Below, piece after piece: positions 22,063 to 32,530 of a stretch of DNA of 64,000 nt; position 1 is the stretch's first letter, and every line of letters begins with the position of its first letter. The notes under the pieces are model-generated. The model ran no database searches. It was given only the letters and a program-made list of their open reading frames with translations, and was not told the origin of the DNA. Location of the stretch: positions 13,309,501 to 13,373,500 of the forward strand of contig JAPWDM010000014.1 in assembly GCA_035578155.1 (NCBI GenBank), read 5' to 3'. The position numbers and the translations under genes were made by a program. The DNA is from Brachynemurus nebulosus. Taxonomy: Eukaryota; Arthropoda; Insecta; Neuroptera; Myrmeleontidae.

Positions 22063-22772
22063 GGTCCAGAATTATGTACCGTAATTACTGGAGCTGGTAA
22101 TACATTCAAAAATAATGGTACCTTTTCATCTACACTTTTTCCCAAAACTCAATAATCAGGGAGAAGAGATAAAGGAGGGGGGAGGGGGTGAAATGTAGAG
22201 GGGTGGAACGAAACTGACTTCTTATTTTTTTAATTTTTTAGGCACATTTGAGTAATGGATTCATATTTTAGGGGTACGTATGAACATCAGGATAATTAAA
22301 CTTATGGTACCAATTATTCCATCACTTATGGTTAGGGGATAATTTGGAAATAGATACTTCTACTTTAAATTACTCGAAAACGGTATTATTTATCAAAATG
22401 TAACAAGTATACCTTTTTTGAGTGGAATTGTTTGAGGAATCATATTGTTAAGGAATTTATTTAAATAACTGAAAATTAAAAAAGAAAAGACGTGATAATT
22501 CACACCTACCACCCAAAACCATCACCTGATCATAAGTGGTGGAATAAGGGTTAACATAAATTTAATCCTCCTAACGCAAAATACGTACCCCTAGAATATC
22601 AATCCTTTAGTCAGAAGCGTTTGGAAAATATTTATGAAAAAATGGTTTTCGTTTCATCCCTTTCCAGGGATGTATCTCCCTTATTATTGACTTTCGGAAA
22701 AAAGAAAAGGTACCATTATTTTTGAAAGTTCTGTCAGCTCTAGCAATTATGGTACATAATTCTGGACCACCT

Positions 22773-22834
<62 letters not shown>
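21984..22834. repeat. (TA)n microsatellite split by a foldback element
   Basis: TA runs at 21984-22058 and 22776-22834 flank the element at 22059-22772. Because the element carries TA at both edges, the simplest reading is one original TA tract that served as the target. Confidence 0.8.
22059..22772. mobile_element. Full-length foldback MITE in a (TA)n tract
   Basis: The ends are AGGTGGTCCAGAATTATGTA (22059) and its complement ending at 22772, flanked by TA. The inverted similarity goes on almost to the centre near 22415. Paired words include AATAATGGTACCTTTTC (22112 and 22700) and GGGGTACGTA (22273 and 22575, inverted). It is thus close to one 714-bp imperfect palindrome. No coding frame. 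The TA target suggests Tc1/mariner-type mobilisation. Confidence 0.85.
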
Positions 22835-22837
<3 letters not shown>

Positions 22838-22839
<2 letters not shown>

Positions 22840-23213
22840 AATTTTCTTGCAATTCCGGGAATAAAAGACATGATTTAGTCTCTCATAATAGGGAGTAAAG
22901 TACTACTTTTAGTCCCGAGGGACTAAAAAGTTATTTTATTTCCGCTTTTAAACTAATCAGCAAGCACAATTTACAGAAATGGAATATTATTACCTACAAT
23001 TTGAATGACATTTAAGTGATTTATTTTAATTTTATAATTTTAAATTATCCCGAATTGCAAAAAATAACATATACGCCACAGGACTAAAGTGTTTTTTTTC
23101 ATCCCTCGTGTGATTTGTTGCCCTCGGGCCTTTACAGGCCCTCTGGCAACAAACTTCACACTCGGGATTAAAACTCACACTTTAGTCCCTTGGTGTATAA
23201 CATACTATTTTTA
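22838..23213 (-). repeat. Related copy of the TTAA-flanked element, without nested insertions
   Basis: It is the reverse of 408-620 joined to 4040-4200, and so shows the uninterrupted arrangement at the site where copy 1 holds the Tc1 and pogo-like elements. It lacks both terminal GGGG blocks, so it is truncated. A strong hairpin at 23073-23195 is centred on GGGCCTTTACAGGCCC, with TTGCCCTCG / CTCTGGCAA next to it. Confidence 0.82.
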
Positions 23214-25012
23214 TGCGGTTTTACCTTGATTATTTCGAGCCAATTTTTACAAGATTAAATATGGTGCTTCATTTTAATAAATCGTGAGATTTTATTTATT
23301 CAGTCTCGCGTTTAATATTTATTTTGAATTTATGACTACAAGATTTTGTCTTTTCGTTCCAAAATTATTAATAAATAATAATCGTTGATGTGTTCTCTGT
23401 AACCTTTGACCGATGCGATGTATGAATGAATATCAGAAATGATGAATGCATTCAGCCATAAATTTTATTTCAGTTATGAATTTTAAATTGAATTTCATCA
23501 TCTGTGGTAAAACAATTTTTTAAATTTGATATTCCTATTAATTTTATTGCACATTTATATTTTTTTATAATTTTACTGAGTTATAAATTTTCTCTGACCT
23601 TATTTCAATAAGATGTCTATTTTTAAAAATGGCAAAGCCATTTCAATTCATATATAAGTAAAGTAAAAAAAAGTGTAACGAACAGCCGTGCATTAACATC
23701 ACACACACACAGCGTTACAGTAAATGTAAAAAACTATCGGGTACTATCCAAGTTGGATGTAAAATTTTTTTGAAATTTTAAAAATTGTAAAGTATAGTGG
23801 AATTAGTAAAAGTATGTGAAGAGGTACAGCGGAAGTATTATTTTTTTTGACGATTGCGTCATAAATAGGTTCAATTCTTCAAAATGATGTCATATGGATT
23901 TTAAACCAATAATTAAATATAAAATTTTTAATACATATTTCTAATAATTTTTGATTTTTTCATTCAATTTTGCTCCTTTAATTTTTTTCTGAAATTTTGA
24001 ACAAACGGTTTAGGAAAACCATTCGGTAGATTGATCTACCGATTTGCAAGGTTATTGGGGGGTACAGTGAGGTATAAAAATTCGTACAAACATTAGATTC
24101 CCCAACAATTTTCGCAAGGATGCGGACAATTTTTTCCAACAAGGAAAAAAGTCCCTTTTTTGTACATTTTTCAGGTTAAAATTACGGATGAAGCAAATTT
24201 TTTTCCCTAAAGTACGCGGCATAGCCTTGTAGGAAATTTATTCCAGTTTCCAAAACTGTCCTTCAATTTTCTGTCCGATCACTGATTACTGAGATATCGA
24301 TGGTTAAAGCAAAAAAGAATCCTTTTGCATTCAAAGTTGGATATCTCCGGAACAATTCAACGTAGAGAAAAATTTAAAAAAGGAAATTGCAGCTGAATAA
24401 ACAGGCTATCAAGTCAATACCATGGCTTTATTGTAAAAAAATTTTCCAAGCTCGTAGATCAAAAAAAAAAGAGCAAAAAATTTACAAAAACATTTTTTAT
24501 GTTACAACTTAGAATTTCTCGATAACTGTTACTCCTAAAAATTTTTGGACGAAAGATCTCAAAACTAGAATCTTGGAGCTTCAAAATGATTTTTTATCAT
24601 CTCAATACGACTATTTTTCACGTAAATACAGCCCTTCAAAAATCACTAAAAAATTAACAATTTTTTTATGTTCCCTTAATTTTTTGTAGTAGTATAGTTA
24701 TAAATTATAGCTATTTAGTCACAAACAAATCAACCAAACTATTCAGTCTTACCTAAACTTTTTTCTATCAACAACAATTCAGAATTCAACTATTTTAATG
24801 AATTTCCGAAAAGAAAATTTATTTATATATTACAACAACTGTCATAAGGAAACTTGAGCTCAGCGCTATGAGCTAAACTATTCTTAAAGTGTATTTGCTG
24901 AAATGTCATTTATGAGCTGAATTTTATAGATCTACACGTGACATACATACATACAATTGTTTCTTTTTTCGATTCGTTGACAGTTCTCCACTTGTTGCAT
25001 GACGTATATCGT
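23214..25012. other. 1.8 kb without recognised gene
   Basis: AT-rich. 24000-24670 has the look of an old dispersed repeat (A/T runs between moderately GC-rich phrases), but I find no second copy in the window. A short (AC)n lies at 23700-23711. Confidence 0.45.
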
Positions 25013-25201
25013 TCAAATTTGACGTCTGTATGCTGCATAAACAGTAATACTCAGTAACTCATTCAATTTTGTTTCTTCTTCAACTCTTTGCTTCGGACTT
25101 GTGTCAACCCAAGTCCAAATATTTTTAATATTTATCATTTTTTCTTCATTATCTCACTGATTGTCAGTACATTTTTCGTCAGTACATTTTTCGTCAGCCA
25201 T
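25013..25201 (-). pseudogene. Coding-like fragment with one in-frame stop, unrecognised
   Basis: From an ATG at 25201 (minus) the frame reads MADEKCTDEKCTDNQ, a TGA, then 46 sense codons (including NIKNIWTWVDTSPKQRVEEE) to a TGA at 25013. A 15-bp tandem duplication gives the repeated DEKCT and keeps frame. The amino-acid pattern (charged, with Trp and Pro) looks more protein-like than most frames here. It could be an exon or pseudogene fragment, or chance. No family recognised. Confidence 0.25.
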
Positions 25202-26456
25202 TTTTTTAAAGCCACGCCGAACTGACAGATTCCAATACTGTTAACTTGTATTTAAGATTGAAGTATATGCATTAATGGGTTTAAATTTATTGATGTTCAG
25301 TATTACGTACAGAAAATATCACTTGTTAGAAATAGAGTGAAAATATCAAAAGGTATAGGGTATACTTATGTCGAACAGGCATTCAATGTCGAATTAAGTG
25401 ACCAAAAATTGTTAATCAAAAATCAGATCTGTGACACCTCGAATTTATCGTCTTACGTAGTCTATTATAACGTCCCTCAAATTTGTTTTTGTGCAGAAAT
25501 AGCCAGAAATTTCTTTTCGCATCTCACTGAGATCACTAGCTGGACGATAGCGTCCAAATTATAATTGAGTTGAATTACTGTTGGCGGTGCTCGCCGACTT
25601 TTTAATTGGATCGTTTTATATGCGGGCCTCAGTTTACTCCCAAGCGTATTATTTGAACGACTAAACAGTTGTATAACTATAAAAGTTGTTAGTGTGTAAA
25701 CCTCGTAAAGTTTAGCTCAATTTACCACAAGAGTTGAGTGAAGTGGCCGGCTATCTTATCAACATATTTCAATGTGGTTTAGGATAGGGAATACAGAGAA
25801 GAGGACAAACCTCATAGATCATGTGAGGAATTTAATTCATATTGTAACTTTAGTTTTACCTACGATAATTAAGTTAATCTACCTTGTCGTCATAGTTGAA
25901 AATAGTTTAATAACACAAGGTAACTTTATCGTTAGAATACTCCCTATTAATTTTGTACAGATCCTGTAACAGTAGTAAAACTAGTTGATAAATATCTTTT
26001 TCTTAATAAAAACATAAGCTCACTTACATATTTGTAGTGTAGTATGTACATATATATAGCTATGTTGAAGTGTAGTGACCATTGACCGAGTGGCCTCTTC
26101 GTCAAGTACTACTATGATGGTTTGTGCATCACTCCGTGTCTATCGTCGCGTCGCGTATGCTCTACTGACTTTTTGACGGACGCTGCCACCATATTCAACT
26201 TACAACTAATATAAGACAAGAAGTTATAATACGAATAAATACACGGGGGCTATTTTATTCATTTCGAGATAATAATTGTGTACTTTACTTTTTCTGTATA
26301 CAAATAGATAGCAACCATTCATTATGAAAAACATCAGCATATGTATTTTTTTTTTTTAAAAACTGAATGCATTACTTTTGTTGGTTGGGGTCATTTTTAA
26401 AAATTAGGCTTACCTATCACTGTTTATTTAGTTGCAAAAAACGGGTAAAGTTATTT
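25202..26456. other. Sequence without recognised gene; possible promoter-like patch
   Basis: Frames of 75 and 65 codons at 25337-25564 and 25772-25969 have no known domain. At 25614-25635 a TTTATATG box is followed by CCTCAGTTTAC, close to an arthropod TATA plus TCAGTT initiator spacing. GC-richer patches lie at 25575-25600 and 26080-26190. A solo LTR or old promoter is possible but not shown. Confidence 0.3.
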
Positions 26457-26944
26457 TTATTACTAATGCGGGAGAAGTACTAACTTGGCGCACACATTTC
26501 TGTACGCAAAATAGCTGTTTGTCCACTGTACTCTTCCCACATACTTTTTTGCGTGCGGAAAGTAACTTTTCACACGCAAATTGACAGTAAAACACGCAAA
26601 ATTTAATCAAAACACGCAAAGCCGCCTCTTGATTTTTCATTTAATAAATATTTCATAATTATTTGTATAGAAACCACCAACAAAGTAATTTAAACAATAA
26701 TTAATTCAGAAAAAAAAAGACGAACACTTAAAAATATTATTTTAAAAAGTAATAAAAATGTCAAAAATAGTAATAATAATAGAAAAAAGTGTTGCAAATT
26801 CGTAATAAAAAATAGCATGTGCGACTCGTGCGGGATTGTCGATTGCCCACTCAAGCGAATGAGCGCATTCACTACGATCGTGCATTCAACTTCGCTTTCG
26901 TGGGAAATCGACAATTTCCCGCACTTATTGCACAATATACTATT
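26457..26944 (+). mobile_element. Double-hairpin repeat family, copy 2
   Basis: It runs from TACTAATGCGGGAGAAG to GCACAATATACTATT. The near-perfect palindrome with TTTGCGTGC/GCACGCAAA-type arms is at about 26545-26580, and the large hairpin with CGATTGCCCACTCAAGCG is at about 26836-26930. It matches 36843-37304 over its length. Frames on both strands (26428-26640, 26690-27013, 26819-27058) are repeat-derived. No target duplication identified. Confidence 0.8.
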
Positions 26945-27783
26945 ATAAAACAAGTAACAAAAATGACACTTGTCCAACTCGACAAGTCTCGTTGGACAGT
27001 TGTTACGATTCATGAAAAAAACACCAATTTTGCACGTGTTGCATACAATATTTTTTGAATTTCTGAATTAAAATGAAAAAATTGATCTTAATTTATGAAG
27101 TTTGGCAGCTACATTAAAAAAATTATTTTAACATAGGTATTTATTTTTGAACCCTTTCCTGCTCAACAGTTTTTAGACCATTACTGCTCGACGCCTCGAC
27201 GGTAGTTACCAGTACCAGAAGTTTTAAATTAAACACTTAACAAATCACTAATAATTCGTCTAAAATAATTATTAATACTTCAGAGAACTATTTGATCAAC
27301 GTGGTCAGTGTCAGTTTTAATTAAGTCCTTGCATCTTTAGGAATATCTGATGATATTTCGGTATTTAAATAGGTGCTAAATAATTGGTAGGTGAATTAAC
27401 TGATACTCAAAAGTACCACCAGGCAGGAAAAGTTAAATACGAGCGTTTGGGGCTGGATCAAACCCAGATTTAGTAACGTTACGCTCGCTTGGGCCCATTT
27501 CGATCAAACTCGGAATCAAACCAGGGTCAGCGTGTACTTGACGGAGTAAGAGACCATGCAATAAAGTACTATCCCCACTGACTCGTATCATTCGAACCAT
27601 AATAGCTTTGCGATCATTACCTTTTTGATTATCTCAATACAGTTGCTGGACTAATTTTATGTCAATATATAGGGTTACACGATTCCTATAGAAACAGTGA
27701 AATCTAGGTGAAATCCCATTATGCCTCAAGTATTTATTTGGCAATTATTTATTAGCTATAACTTTTTTTTTTATCTCGGAAAA
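26945..27783. other. Sequence without recognised gene
   Basis: Nothing supported. 27445-27530 is somewhat GC-richer with repeated GATCAAAC words. Confidence 0.5.
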
Positions 27784-27785
27784 TA

Positions 27786-28375
27786 CACACACCGACATAA
27801 TTAGCGGAACATACAAAAAATCTGTAAAAATCAAACAAACCATTTAATTTCAAGAAAATATTAATCTTATTTAATTATTCACTTAAAATTACATGTTCAC
27901 AAGTCGATATACCTTCCTTTTGGTAGCAAAACAAGTAGCCATATAAAATGGATTTTTGGAATCTTATGTCGGCTAATTGTAAGAATAATTTAAGTTAAAG
28001 ATTATTTAACAAATAGAAAATGAAACACAGTGTCTTCATCCCGTCTGGTTCCTCCCGTGCTCTTATCAAAGCTTCCGTTCGTTTTTCTATACTCAGAATG
28101 ATGTTATCTATAGTTTCCTGGGACAGTCTTTGCCATTCTTCAATTACGGCAGTTTGAAGCTCGACCACATTGAGAAGAAACGGCATTTGAATTCGAAAGT
28201 GACAGACCTCTTAAAAAGAATTGCATCAATAATAAATAAAAACAATTCTATGGAAAGTCAATTGATTCGTTACTTCAACATTATTTAAAGTAAAAATGAA
28301 AAAAGAACCGCCAACTTTGTTTAATAAATAGGTTTTTATTTTTTTTTTATGTTCCGCTAATTATGCCGGTGTGTG
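27786..28375 (-). mobile_element. Internally deleted Tc1-type element, second subfamily
   Basis: The termini are CACACACCGACATAATTAGC and the complement of CACACACCGGCATAATTAGC, flanked by TA (27784-27785, 28376-28377). The length is 590 bp. A transposase 3' end is retained on the minus strand. Confidence 0.9.
27995..28186 (-). pseudogene. Tc1 transposase C-terminal remnant
   Basis: The 63-codon frame contains VIEEWQRLSQETIDNIILSI followed by EKRTEALIRAREEPDG. This is the C-terminal W..L..E.I..LI.S...R..A.I.A.GG pattern of Tc1 transposases. The catalytic residues and DNA-binding region are absent. The ATG is probably just the first in the remaining frame, and the C-terminus runs on past the usual end. 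Confidence 0.82.
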
Positions 28376-28377
28376 TA

Positions 28378-29126
28378 TGTTCATGTTTTGATCAATTTTT
28401 CAGTGAGTTGCCCGTATATTTTTCTAGCGTTTCCACTGTATTTTTTCGTGCCCTCAACCATTTTTGGTAGATCGAGATGTAAATTTAACATTTTATGAAT
28501 TGTTTCTCATGTATTTTATTAGCTTTTACAACACTATGCGTCACTGTGAATTAATTTTTGATTCCTCGTACATACACTACTGGTTTATGGTTGCGTATTG
28601 TTTGTTATTTAGCTGTTAAATTATGCATTAAATCAACCGAACGCGTTTTTATGCATAAAATGAGATACTATTTCGGTATAATTAGTGGTCTGTTTTTCGA
28701 GTTAATAACAGATAGTAGCTATGTAATTTAATAATTTCGCGTTATGTACACAATACACACTACTAAATATTAATAAAAAGAAAAAAACAGGTGGCCCATT
28801 ATAACATTATGTGTGTGTTATGTTTTTAAAAAAGTGCCATATGTTATAATTTACATGAGAGACATATTTTTCTTTGGAGTGTCGTAAATTTTTACATTAT
28901 TTTTATTGGATAAATAAAGAGACTCGTAATTTTTTACATGATACAGTGTAAATTATTATTTAAAATAAAATAAAATTAAGTTTGGGAATGAGAAATTTGT
29001 AAATAATTTTAAGAAAAATGTTGAAATAGTAAAATTAATTGCAGGAAAAATTGATTTAATTATTTGTGGCAGTTAATTTGTACAACAAAATTTTTGTTTT
29101 AATTTTAAAAATTCCACTGTTTTAAA
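28378..29126. other. Sequence without recognised gene
   Basis: Strongly AT-rich with no supported frame or repeat. Confidence 0.5.
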
Positions 29127-29391
29127 ATTGAAGACGTGAGTGGGTGAAGGTGTTCTGTAACCTTTTTTTTCAAAAAGTCATTTTTTTCAAAATTTTGAAA
29201 TATTTTATGCTGAAGTATCATATATACTAAAATTTGGTTTCATTACGTCCAATAATTTTCTAGAAATTCAATAATAAACATGTGCTATTGCTATTTACAT
29301 GAAGTATATGTAAATAAAAACTTTCGAACGTTTCTATTGTAAAAATTATAAAAAATGTTACATAACACCTTCATCCACTCATGTCTTCAAT
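29127..29391. mobile_element. Small MITE
   Basis: The termini are ATTGAAGACGTGAGTGGGTG and the complement of ATTGAAGACATGAGTGGATG, similar over about 38 bp. Length 265 bp, no coding. The target duplication is not clear, so the superfamily is open. Confidence 0.75.
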
Positions 29392-29579
29392 TGTTCCCTT
29401 CCTATTGATAAATTACTTAAATTTTTGAAGACGTTTACTCTATAAATTACAATTATAACTTAAAATTTGGAAAAAGCTATTTTCTTCAAAGTCAATCAGT
29501 TGTATAAAATACCAGTTTTTAGGGTTACAACCTTACAACAAAAAAATGTATTTAAAATGTTAATGCAACCCTTTTAACG

Positions 29580-29715
29580 AATTTCCAATCTGGAAATTCA
29601 GCTATTACGGCGGGTTTCATGGTAAGACTTGAGTCTGGAACTATGACAAAAATTTGTTTTGAGGCCTCGAGAAACCGAAAATACCCGTCACTAAAATTTG
29701 TATAAATATACATAA
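29580..29715 (-). repeat. Fragment of the dispersed (CA)n/(TA)n repeat
   Basis: Matches the reverse of 35339-35450: GGAAATTCAGCTATT, then ACAAAAATTTGTTTTGAGG. Diverged, with only a vestigial TA stretch after it. Confidence 0.7.
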
Positions 29716-31251
29716 TATATTTGTGTGTCCGGGAGTCCTGAAAAGCATTTCGAAAATTTTTTCACTGTTAAAAAGTTAAATTATTTTAAATAGAGATATA
29801 TGCTACACTATATGAGATTCGCCAGAATCCTGGGGACCCAAAAGCTACAAAAATTAACTGCTTAACCGATTTTGAAAATTATGTCACTGTTAGAAATCTA
29901 AATTATTTTAAATGAATGCAGGTTTTAGGTGAGATCCGCCAGTGCCCAATATTTGGAAATTCAAGTGTTATGCAAATGCTGCGACAGAATTTTTTTAATT
30001 TACTGCCTAGTTTTCGAAAATAACTGTGACTCCTGTTTTTGAAATCAATAATACATTATTTTTCATTTTTTTCCTTTTTTGCAAAATCCACTATTTCTGT
30101 AACATTGTTCCTAATCCAAAATTTCATCTTATCAAAAATTACCTTGCTAATTACCAGATTATATTTAGCCATTGATTTTTCCGATAAAAAAAAATCAAAT
30201 GCCTTACTATAGATACTTAAGAATCTTCACCTGTATTAATTATTATTAGACACAATTCTTTTTTATTTTGTCTTGTAAGAAAACTAAGAGGTTAGTTATT
30301 TAAATAGACAGTGCAGAACATCTGGATATGATGTTTTTTAATAGTTCACTGAATTATCGATTACACATACCGTTTTTTTAAATTGTTGCAAGTTTATCTT
30401 CGCTACATTCATGAACATATTACGTTTTTTTTCTACTTGATATATTATTTTAATCTTACAAGAAAATTATAATATTTTGAAATCGATGTCAGAAATTGTT
30501 AACCAGTTGTAAGTCATAGTTCAATAAATAGGTATTAGCGAGAATTGCCTATGAATATTTCATTTTAATTCAGTTTATTATTACATAATTAGATTTAGTG
30601 ATAAGCCCAGTAATAAGACCAGTATTATGCATAATCTATCAAGAAAAAAAAAGCAAGACTCTTGCTAAAATATAAGAAACCCTGACTCTAGATATTGTTA
30701 TTAAAATCTGTTATTAATTTATTATTAATAATATACTAGGATTTTTGAAAAATTCTTAAATTCTTTCTTGCAATATTTTCAAACAAGAGTAACAAGGAAC
30801 TTTATCCAACTGTATCTCAAAAATTTTTGAAACTTTGCTGGATTATAGATGTTATTAAAGCTAATCACGAGCCATATTTCGTTTATGCTCATAAATGGTA
30901 TAGGGGGGTGGAATTCACCCTACAAATTTTTTTTTAACTTTATTAAATATCTTAGAAATGGTAAGAGCTTTGGTGGAGAAACTATATATATTTACAAATG
31001 TCTTTAAACCCATCAATTCCCAAGCCGCGATCTATCGACAAAATATTCTTATTTTGTGCTAGTTTTTATCTTTAGGTAACGTAAAATCCCCTATACCGGA
31101 ACACAATCCAATAAAAAAACAGTTTTGAGATTTACATATTAATGAAGTTATTTCTGAAAGAAACGTCTGATAACAAAAATTATTATTAATAGAATGATTG
31201 TTTTTCAATTTAAATCCACCTCACATTTAATGTTTCCTTACTTAATTAAAG

Positions 31252-31253
<2 letters not shown>
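29716..31253. other. Sequence without recognised gene; one tandem pair
   Basis: Two related units about 121 bp apart share AAAAGTTAAATTATTTTAAAT-like and GAGATCCGCCAG-like phrases (29752-29960). 31070-31195 shares about 110 bp with 62770-62885. No frame supported. Confidence 0.5.

Positions 31254-31336
<83 letters not shown>
31254..31336. repeat. (TA)n microsatellite
   Basis: A pure TA run of about 82 bp. Confidence 0.95.
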
Positions 31337-31341
<5 letters not shown>

Positions 31342-31869
31342 GTTTTTGCTGAATGTGTCTCTTTTGCGTTTGATCAATGCTTATTCATAAAAAAACGCAT
31401 GCATTATAAATTTCAACATTTTCCAGTTAATTTTCGAAGTTAGCGCAATAAAACTATACAAATAATTTTTATTAGTCCAGTTAAGAGATTATAAGAGCTA
31501 AATCACCCTTTTATTTGATTTAAATGTGATTTATATATATATGTGTATTTCTATGGAGTACAGATATAACCTTTGTATGTAAGTAAAATCATGTACGTAA
31601 AATGGCCAAAAATTTATATTATAGTTTTAATTTCTTTTTGAGTCTAAAATATTTACTTACTGCTTTAAAATCGTAAAATTTTTAATATTTTTTTTTTTAT
31701 TTCGGAGCGTATCATCAATTGGTAAATAAGAAAATATTGATTTGAAGTTGTAAAATTTTATTAATAATGAAAAATTGTCGCCATTTTGATAAGTTAGTTT
31801 AAAATTGATTAAAACTTTACAGAACACATAGATGGTGAAACAAAATACAGTATTTTGGTGGTTTATTTT
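31337..31869. other. Sequence without recognised gene
   Basis: AT-rich. Nothing supported. Confidence 0.5.
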
Positions 31870-32016
31870 ATCGAATATTTAAACCGTTTTGTATTTCCTA
31901 CTTTGACATTCTGTGTATTACTAGATGTCACTCTATGATACTCTATGACATAGAGTGACATCTAGTAATACATAGAATGTCAAAGTAGGAAATACAGAAT
32001 GGTTTAAATATTCGAT
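31870..32016. repeat. 68-bp inverted repeat (hairpin)
   Basis: The left arm (31870-31937) and right arm (31949-32016) agree at 65 of 68 positions around an 11-base loop. The arms start ATCGAATATTTAAACC and end ATGTCACTCTATG. No target duplication was found, so it may be a recent inverted duplication, a small foldback element, or a transcribed hairpin. Confidence 0.9.
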
Positions 32017-32288
32017 AGCAGAAAATGTATGTGAAGTATCATGTAGGTTACATACGTGTTCTTTTTTAGGTGTCAATGTGCTGATTTTTTAAAGGTGTTA
32101 ATATATTCTGCCCGTTTTTTTTATTAAGAAAAAAAATGGGCGTTTCAATTATTTATTAATTTCTATAAGCCAGTTTAATGAAATACCTAAAAATAGTGTT
32201 AGGTAATGGGGGCTTTTACGTTACTCAACATATAAAAAATAAAAAATTGAAAAAATACCCTTTATTTTTTTTTTTTTAATGGCGTATC
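32017..32288. other. Sequence without recognised gene
   Basis: Nothing supported. Confidence 0.5.
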
Positions 32289-32395
32289 ACAGTTATAACA
32301 GTTATAACAACAGTTAACTGTTTCTCTAATTCGAGAAACAGTTATAACAGTTATAACAACAGTTATAACTGCTTCTCGAATTAGAGAGAGAACTA
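32289..32395. repeat. Two-copy 50-bp tandem repeat with internal palindromes
   Basis: Two units begin CAGTTATAACAGTTATAACA and end near TCTCTAATTCGAGAAA or its complement. The unit ends are themselves palindromic. It lies 50 bp upstream of the tRNA-like sequence. Confidence 0.75.
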
Positions 32396-32446
32396 ATACA
32401 CATAAGTGATTGAATGAATGTCCGGCTTGGGCTACTGTCGAGCACA

Positions 32447-32519
32447 GGATCGTTGGTGTAATGGCGAACACACCAGGCTAGTTACCGGGAGATCCCGGGT
32501 TCATTTCCCGGCCGATCCG
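32447..32519 (+). tRNA. tRNA-like sequence, Thr(AGT) anticodon, probably a pseudogene
   Basis: It folds as a cloverleaf: acceptor GGATCGT/CCGATCC (one mismatch at the inner pair), D stem GTGT/ACAC, anticodon stem CCAGG/CCGGG (one mismatch) with loop CTAGTTA, and T stem CCGGG/CCCGG with loop TTCATTT. The A box is TGGTGTAATGG and the B box GGTTCATTTCC. A T6 run starts six bases after the end (32525). Oddities are T instead of the near-invariant A58, T at position 37, and the two mismatches. These suggest a tRNA pseudogene or a SINE head rather than an active tRNA. Confidence 0.55.
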
Positions 32520-32530
32520 GATAATTTTTT

